Shown in pieces: positions 8,501-12,264 of a stretch of 12,264 nt of DNA. The position numbers were made by a program, and so were the translations under genes. Position 1 is the stretch's first letter. Each line of letters opens with the position of its first letter. The notes under the pieces are model-generated. The model had not been told where the DNA came from, did not search any database, and saw nothing but the letters and a program-made list of their open reading frames with translations. The DNA lies in contig LT649573.1 in the NCBI GenBank assembly GCA_900128395.1, positions 1 to 12,264 of the forward strand, written 5' to 3'. This DNA is from Stramenopiles sp. TOSAG23-2 (lineage: Eukaryota > Sar).

Positions 8501-9082
8501 CTTATTACCCCATTTGTTGAAGGAGGCTATTTACAAGCAATAGTGGATCTTGTAAATGCTGTGCTGAAAGAAGGAAAAAATTTGAAACCAAGCTGGTGGC
8601 AAGTTATTCAAAAAGTGAAAAACCATTACCATCCTATCAATCGAATAATAGGTATGCTAGATAGATTTTCAAACGATTTAAAAAACAAAAAGTGTCAGAA
8701 AGATATTATTAAAGGAATAACAACGATTTTTGACAAGTTAATTGTTGACCTTCCATTCAAATACGCAGCAGCAAAGACCGATGTAGATAAATTTAATCTT
8801 GAAACAGATGCTTCGAATTTTTTTACAAGTACATACAAAGGTGTTGGAAAAGAAACTTTTTCAATGAGAAAAATTTTCAGAGAAACGACTCGTACATTAA
8901 GTAAGAACTTGGCAGATGGCACTATGGATTTTCAACAAACAGGATCTGGTTCAGGATCTGGTAAGAAAACTAGGATGAAAAAAAAACGACATAATAAATT
9001 ATTGTACAAGAATAGATTCTATTCGAATAGATATAAAAAGAAATATAGACCATCCATGATGCAACAAAAACGTAGTAAATAA
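5573..9082 (+). CDS. Large secreted cPLA2/phospholipase B-like lipase (patatin fold)
   Basis: A 1169-residue, apparently intronless protein. Residues 9-30 are a hydrophobic signal peptide or anchor, so it should enter the secretory pathway. A Lys-rich amphipathic segment (about 45-93) follows. The catalytic signature of the cPLA2/fungal phospholipase B family is clear: SGGGTRAFFGFAGF at 99-112 (oxyanion-hole glycines; Arg104 equivalent to cPLA2 alpha Arg200), then SNSGSSW at 132-138 with predicted nucleophile Ser134 (codon 5972-5974), and LLDGGYID at 636-643 with predicted catalytic Asp638 (codon 7484-7486). Such enzymes cleave fatty acids from glycerophospholipids or lysophospholipids using a Ser-Asp dyad. 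Two points are unusual: the nucleophile elbow has Ser132 where the family normally has Gly, and about 504 residues separate Ser and Asp (321 in human cPLA2 alpha). About 480 residues after the Asp match nothing I recognise. They end in TGSGSGSG (1123-1130) and a 39-residue tail with 18 Lys/Arg and no acidic residue. No C2 domain is seen. The family call is good; substrate is unknown. Confidence 0.82.
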   Translation: MKRMGRVYKYTLFVGIIFILSLFCFSVNVVSEKTETKLRGQSSAAKWGVLKKGWKKVTTTVKKIAGHVKKKANKVKILFQERVLGKMRTIKDKFVLASSGGGTRAFFGFAGFIEGYKNGLSDILKDTEFIASNSGSSWLMNRVLMEGGYPESGQNKWVDKVHDEMSGYELREKKMNELKDKYAKEKFDFKVGQDVYVFRDGIQCLGTLKRQTFLDGHGIERKDKEKILKARRETLEKLEPLINKYFGSKHKFVAFIKEKRQSCHAPKSAEVIVQIKCGRQAHVDDAMPDSQCKCETLHLLRLNMFHKEVIHFDKQTKKPVRLLPASLDQDEQRLMVSGLLQMGVFASWFKQLSMVGLLFNFLNAHILEILDGGHRTWRDFVQISAMRGLEKRNNRKVMWRQMVAVGTSGSYYDKNVLVNTYEIQCKGIKKPLPKLVSVYITVENGDNPIIKVDVPYFKNKNNCVFRYRELKYKREQLKFEHLLNPNIKKEQQCFVPVTHDTTVTREIPFSGNDLIKVIKEEFTQLWKNEPYFMSSASSNFPGLAASEKLLDGIDFFKFKNAKYNSINKWSRNMLFGIVNAFGNEMKHRIFKPQKGERYHLNMPNPNLVENAREQVPNSQQQTASSSSSSHGLNFNLLDGGYIDNTGVSLSLHYMLKKYKSNKMPKLISLLHSSTFEDNMDAIKKFFDHDGGFMEFDECQIFKGKFNQKGFEKTCDKARNHKEPYCYYEVKATTIKHENHGIPAGRKVKILFIIPLAFEGLPVLALENSKELFKSSFKVLKKVDAIENAVFKRTEKRSFFLIKWVKDLFNKGHNTISGIWGIFSIASKTNVGLKKYTSGSLGKLIKKILRVYKWTRKFKKGNCNYNYQNNQIYQDTIGFFIELKNNIGKHDDENYAQNGVNNAQDLYTQYLEHERNATKKNKNANFAKRYADVSQFLEVALAKMIRFFPTFQNYVNVCGFKSTNRGRCKFYKIAGGNLITPFVEGGYLQAIVDLVNAVLKEGKNLKPSWWQVIQKVKNHYHPINRIIGMLDRFSNDLKNKKCQKDIIKGITTIFDKLIVDLPFKYAAAKTDVDKFNLETDASNFFTSTYKGVGKETFSMRKIFRETTRTLSKNLADGTMDFQQTGSGSGSGKKTRMKKKRHNKLLYKNRFYSNRYKKKYRPSMMQQKRSK

Positions 9083-9094
9083 GGGGTGTTTGTG

Positions 9095-9114
9095 TATATA
9101 TATATATATATATA
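9095..9114. repeat. (TA)10 microsatellite
   Basis: Ten perfect TA units, 13 bases after the phospholipase stop codon. It probably lies in the 3' untranslated region and is a likely length polymorphism. Confidence 0.9.
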
Positions 9115-9531
9115 CGAGAATATTTTTTTCTTGTCTAATAATGTAGTCGCGCGTGTGTGTGTATGTATTTGTAATATAATTCTATTAATACATGTATCAT
9201 ATCGTTTACATTTTTGAAATGTGTGTACTTTCTTTATACTAATAGAACTAATTTTCCTATCAAAATCCAGACACAGCCTTTTTATTCCGTCTCGATGATT
9301 GGTCGTTGTTGTTGTTGTTGAAAAAAGAAATACTGGTACATACTAATAATAATACCCAGTTACTACAAAATTAAAGTAGTTTCAAAAGTGTTAATGTTAA
9401 AAATAAAATACAATTAATTTTAATTTGTGAATATATAGAAATACATCAATTTGGAAAGAATACAAACATATATATAGATACTATTATACATAAAGATTAT
9501 CGAGGATAGACTGCAATTGTGTTTTTACATT

Positions 9532-9555
9532 CATATAAACTTCGTTGTTTATATG
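9532..9555. repeat. Perfect 9-bp inverted repeat with 6-base loop
   Basis: CATATAAAC (9532-9540) and GTTTATATG (9547-9555) are exact reverse complements around the loop TTCGTT. It ends about 70 bases before the ATG at 9627, so it could form a hairpin in a 5' leader or act as a dimeric binding site. Because the stem is AT-rich and short, chance occurrence in AT-rich DNA cannot be excluded. Confidence 0.5.
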
Positions 9556-9626
9556 TACATATTGGTTTACGTTTCAAATATATTTATACACATTATTAAT
9601 TTCAAACAAAATAGAAGAATATAATA

Positions 9627-11033
9627 ATGAAATACTATTATGCAACAACAATAATATTATTGCTGATCATTGCGCCACAACATATACTTGCGGAAGATGG
9701 GGGTGATATTCCTCAAAATTGGGCAAAAACAGTCTATTATAATCATACAATACATTATCCAAAAACTGTTGAGGAAATACAACATATATTACAATACCAT
9801 GCGAAAATACGTGTTTTAGGTTCCATGCATTCGTTTAATAATATCACTAAACTACCAGAAGAATTTAATGGAGTATATATTTCAATGTCTAATATGAACC
9901 AAGTTATTAAATGTTGCAGGGGTGAAAGAGTTACCATTCAACCTGGTATTACATTTGGTGAATTAGGTGAATATTTACATGAACGTAATTTTGGTTTTCA
10001 TAATATGGCATCTTTACCGCATATAACAGTTGGTGGAGCAATATCAACCGGTACACATGGTGCAGGTGTTTTCAATGGTAACTTAGCATCACATGTTGTG
10101 CAAGTAAAACTTATTAGTGCTGATGGTAAATTACGTACATATCGTATTGGGCAAGATCCAGAATTTCAACACATTCCTGTATCGTTTGGATTAGCTGGTA
10201 TTATTGTTGAAATTGAATTAGATATTGTACCAGATTATGATATTCAACAATGCATTTATGAAAATTTACCATTCAATACAATTAAAAAATCTGATTATAA
10301 AACTGCATTTTCAAGTGCATATTCATTTAGTATATTTACACAATGGAAAAATAGAAAATTTACATCCATATGGGCAAAGTATCGATTAAGGAAAGGCAGA
10401 AATGGCAATGAGGAATCAATCATGATAGATTGCCCCGATATGAATAAAATCAAACCAAGTTCAAATAAAGTCCATCCATTACCAGGTGGTGATACTTCAT
10501 TTGTTAGTGGTGGTATTGGTAAAAATTATAAAGAACCTGGATATGTTGGATTACCACATTTTTTGATGGAAGGTGTTCCTAGTCAAGGGGAAGAATTACA
10601 ATCAGAATATTTTGTATCATCGCATAAGTTTGATGCTGTAATAGAAGTATTATTCCATCATTTCGAGGAAAACCCAAAATTGTATGATTTATTATATGTT
10701 AGTGAAATGCGTTTTGTAGCTGGTGATAAATTAACATTAAGTCCACAACATGTATTAGGTTCAAGTATTGGATTTCATTTTACATGGAAAAAAGAATTTG
10801 ATCAAGTAGTAGATGCATTGAAAGGAATTGAAAATGTATTAAAACCATATAATGCATTGCCACATATGGGAAAATTATTTACAATGACTGGTCGTGAATT
10901 AGAGGAGAAATATGGTCAACGCAATTTACGTGCATTTCAATCATTTGTTGCACCATTGGATCCATTGAAAAAATTTGTAACTCCGTTTTTACAAAATTTG
11001 ATTTTATTACCGACGGATAAACGTGAGTTGTGA
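9627..11033 (+). CDS. Secreted alditol oxidase-like FAD-dependent oxidoreductase
   Basis: A 468-residue protein of the VAO-type FAD family, in the alditol oxidase / aldonolactone oxidase branch. The closest characterised match by motif is bacterial alditol oxidase (AldO, 418 residues), which oxidises the terminal CH-OH of sugar alcohols using O2 and yields the aldose and H2O2. Residues 5-22 form a signal peptide ending near LAED, absent from bacterial AldO, so the product is probably secreted or vacuolar. GSMHSFNNI (65-73) supplies His68, the counterpart of AldO His46, which carries covalent FAD. ASLPHITVGGAISTGTHGAG (128-147) is the FAD-binding core. AldO active-site residues Ser106, Glu320, Arg322, His343, Thr345 and Lys375 line up with Ser129, Glu360, Arg362, His384, Thr386 and Lys416 at nearly constant offset. 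The HWxK motif of aldonolactone oxidases reads HMGK here. The C-terminal LDPLKKFVTPFL ends as the family does, so the TGA at 11031-11033 is credible. It is intronless. A GTGAGT donor-like string overlaps the last codons but no good acceptor follows. Confidence 0.88.
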   Translation: MKYYYATTIILLLIIAPQHILAEDGGDIPQNWAKTVYYNHTIHYPKTVEEIQHILQYHAKIRVLGSMHSFNNITKLPEEFNGVYISMSNMNQVIKCCRGERVTIQPGITFGELGEYLHERNFGFHNMASLPHITVGGAISTGTHGAGVFNGNLASHVVQVKLISADGKLRTYRIGQDPEFQHIPVSFGLAGIIVEIELDIVPDYDIQQCIYENLPFNTIKKSDYKTAFSSAYSFSIFTQWKNRKFTSIWAKYRLRKGRNGNEESIMIDCPDMNKIKPSSNKVHPLPGGDTSFVSGGIGKNYKEPGYVGLPHFLMEGVPSQGEELQSEYFVSSHKFDAVIEVLFHHFEENPKLYDLLYVSEMRFVAGDKLTLSPQHVLGSSIGFHFTWKKEFDQVVDALKGIENVLKPYNALPHMGKLFTMTGRELEEKYGQRNLRAFQSFVAPLDPLKKFVTPFLQNLILLPTDKREL

Positions 11034-11554
11034 AAAAAGAGAATTTTTATTTAAAGAAGATATACAACGATCTAATGAACCTTTATTGGAACGTAATAAA
11101 AAGTAATCATGCTGAATATATATCACAGAATTATAAAGTGGGAGTGAAAGAGCTGTATTGTTGGGAGTGGAATTGTGGAAAATCTGTGTTGTCCCAGAGT
11201 ATAAATAGTACGTGTACTATATGTTAATGTAAATTCAATATTAGTGTATTTAATAATGATTTTAATAATTTATTTACTTTATCTTTTTTTAAAAATATTA
11301 CACTGTCGCACCTGTCCACTGTCCATAAATACTGTATGATGGATAAGGTGCTGATACCGAATATATTTATCTTCTCAAATCCAAGCCAATCCAATGGTAT
11401 GCACATGCTATATTTTAATAATCAGTTACACATTTTTAAGCTATAATTCTATATTTATATATATATATAGATGTGTGCAAGCGTGCAAACGACATATATA
11501 TTTATTAATAGTTTGATGAAGCAAGAACAATATACATACATAAAAAAAAACGAA
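11034..11554. other. Region downstream of the alditol-oxidase-like gene
   Basis: No supported gene. Open frames on either strand are short, lack an ATG start or have no recognisable content. It includes a (TA)7 run at 11456-11469 and the likely 3' untranslated region of the preceding gene. The segment 11300-11405 is somewhat richer in GC (CTGTCGCACCTGTCCACTGT) than its surroundings, with no identified function. Confidence 0.45.
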
Positions 11555-11737
11555 ATGCCAGAAAACGTTGTAGAAGAAACAAAACCAAATGAAAATCGTG
11601 AAACAAATGAAGATGATATAATTGATCTGGAAAAGTGGGTGTTAGAAGTGGAATTTGAAAAAGTTATCAAACCAGAGGAAAACAACGGTAGTAATACAAA
11701 ATGCAAAACAATGGGAAGAAGCAAAGATAAAACTTGA
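11555..11737 (+). CDS. Possible small acidic protein (hypothetical)
   Basis: A 60-residue frame from ATG 11555 to TGA 11735-11737; an upstream in-frame ATG at 11471 would make it 88 residues. I prefer the inner start because the N-terminal extension overlaps AT-repeat sequence and the composition becomes protein-like only after it: charged, Glu/Asn/Lys-rich, with a core reading DDIIDLEKWVLEVEFEKVIK that could form a helix or strand. It ends in a basic stretch, MGRSKDKT. No family is recognised. It could be a small gene, an exon of a spliced gene, or a chance frame. It is convergent with the minus-strand gene ending at 12013. Confidence 0.28.
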   Translation: MPENVVEETKPNENRETNEDDIIDLEKWVLEVEFEKVIKPEENNGSNTKCKTMGRSKDKT

Positions 11738-12012
11738 GGCATGAGGGAGTGTTTTTTGTTTTGTTTTTTAAAAATTACACAGTGTTGTGTGGTATCTGAT
11801 ATACGAAGAGTATGATAATATAATAAAAAATACGACGCTCGTAAAAATATAATTACGACGCTTCGTATACAATATAATAAAAAAATATCATCTCTAGCTT
11901 TTGTATATTATGAGAAAATACTATCATACGCGTCGTACACTTCTCGTTACAAACACATTTTTTTTTACAAAGTTCGTATTTAAAAATCACATTTTCATTT
12001 TTCTACACATCT
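11738..12012. other. Convergent intergenic spacer with CpG-containing repeats
   Basis: No gene is evident. The stretch is AT-rich but holds repeated TACGACG words: at 11831-11837 and 11854-11860, and in reverse complement at 11931-11937. A 14-base direct repeat, AATATAATAAAAAA, occurs at 11817-11830 and 11871-11884, and GTATGATA (11810-11817) is mirrored by TATCATAC (11922-11929). It lies between convergent reading frames, so it may hold 3' ends of both. Confidence 0.45.
11800..11869. repeat. 9-bp inverted repeat enclosing short direct repeats
   Basis: TATACGAAG at 11800-11808 and CTTCGTATA at 11861-11869 are exact reverse complements 52 bases apart. The interior contains two copies of TACGACGCT (11831-11839 and 11854-11862, the second overlapping the right arm). 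No flanking target-site duplication or transposase is visible, so a tiny non-autonomous element is possible but unproven. Confidence 0.45.
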
Positions 12013-12264
12013 TCAATCCACCACAATCGCCACACCATCCACACTCCTTGTCTGCAATTCATACGTTTTCAATAATTTACCCTTCTCCTCCTTTCTTTTC
12101 CTTCCTGTTGAGGACTTCATATTACAACAATAACATATTGCACCACCAATACAACAGACAGAAATCAATATGATTATACCACCAATCAATAACATCATCA
12201 TTTGCTCCTCCATCTCCTTCTTCCTCTTCTCCTCACCATCCTCATTGTCAGACAATGATGGCCC
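12013..12264 (-). CDS. Single-pass membrane protein, 5' end cut by window edge
   Basis: The frame is open from the window's right edge to a TGA at 12013-12015, giving 83 visible residues. There is no ATG before the charged segment: the first visible in-frame ATG is the sixth codon before the hydrophobic stretch, and the frame stays open to the edge, so the true start probably lies outside. Visible order: an acidic then Lys/Arg/Glu-rich segment; one transmembrane helix of about 22 residues (LLIGGIIILISVCCIGGAI); a Cys cluster at its end (CC inside the helix, then CYCC), the kind of juxtamembrane cysteines that can be palmitoylated; then a basic cytosolic-type tail with GRKRKEEKGK. No family is recognised. 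A short protein starting at the inner ATG is an alternative. Confidence 0.5.
   Translation of the reverse strand, partial: GPSLSDNEDGEEKRKKEMEEQMMMLLIGGIIILISVCCIGGAICYCCNMKSSTGRKRKEEKGKLLKTYELQTRSVDGVAIVVD

Larger units (their letters stand above)
9083..9626. other. Intergenic region upstream of the alditol-oxidase-like gene
   Basis: No supported gene. It carries several simple repeats: (TA)10 at 9095-9114, a GT run at about 9152-9162 preceded by CGCG, and a GTT run at 9305-9320. A 10-bp palindrome, ATACATGTAT, lies at 9188-9197. It should hold the 3' end of the phospholipase transcript and the promoter of the gene at 9627. Confidence 0.5.

Noticed and set aside
11023-11227. GTGAGT at 11023-11028 as a splice donor extending the alditol-oxidase-like gene into the following 65-codon frame
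   Set aside because: The family C-terminus is already complete, the following frame has no homology and lacks an ATG, and no convincing acceptor is seen.
11224-11406. Minus-strand 60-residue frame
   Set aside because: No recognisable motif, AT-rich chance frame, no supporting context.

Overview
The window looks like nuclear DNA of an AT-rich, single-celled eukaryote. The reasons are the gene families (a casein kinase 2 beta subunit, a WW-domain coiled-coil protein, a cPLA2/phospholipase-B-type lipase), monocistronic genes separated by hundreds of AT-rich bases, long Asn and Ser runs inside proteins, TA/GA/GT microsatellites between genes, and no bacterial ribosome-binding sites. The lineage cannot be fixed from the sequence. 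Asn/Ser-rich runs and few introns would suit several protist groups (for example some stramenopiles or amoebozoans), and this is only a guess. The four large genes each read as one uninterrupted exon.

Layout. 16-1839 (minus): a WW-domain protein with Trp-containing helical repeats and a long coiled coil. 1840-3359: intergenic DNA containing two GC-rich patches (2221-2340 about 57% GC, 2761-3000 about 51% GC by hand count) in an otherwise AT-rich setting. Both patches carry minus-strand coding potential, and a GT-AG intron joins them in frame, giving a candidate two-exon orphan gene (2158-3001). 3360-4880 (plus): a divergent CK2 beta with a roughly 110-residue Ser/Asn/Lys insertion and an added C-terminal coiled coil. 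5573-9082 (plus): a 1169-residue predicted secreted phospholipase of the cPLA2/PLB type with a large uncharacterised C-terminal half. 9627-11033 (plus): a predicted secreted alditol-oxidase-like flavoprotein with its catalytic residues intact. 11034-12012: mostly non-coding, with one weak small ORF and a cluster of short direct and inverted repeats. 12013-12264 (minus): the 3' part of a small single-pass membrane protein cut by the window edge.

The genes do not form an obvious pathway or operon. The two adjacent plus-strand genes at 5573 and 9627 both encode proteins with N-terminal signal peptides, so both products probably enter the secretory pathway, but a shared role is only inference. 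The items most worth a second look are the domain architecture of the phospholipase, the rebuilt regulatory regions of the CK2 beta, and the GC-rich orphan gene candidate. I found no CRISPR array, rRNA, tRNA, recognisable integrase/transposase or phage module.
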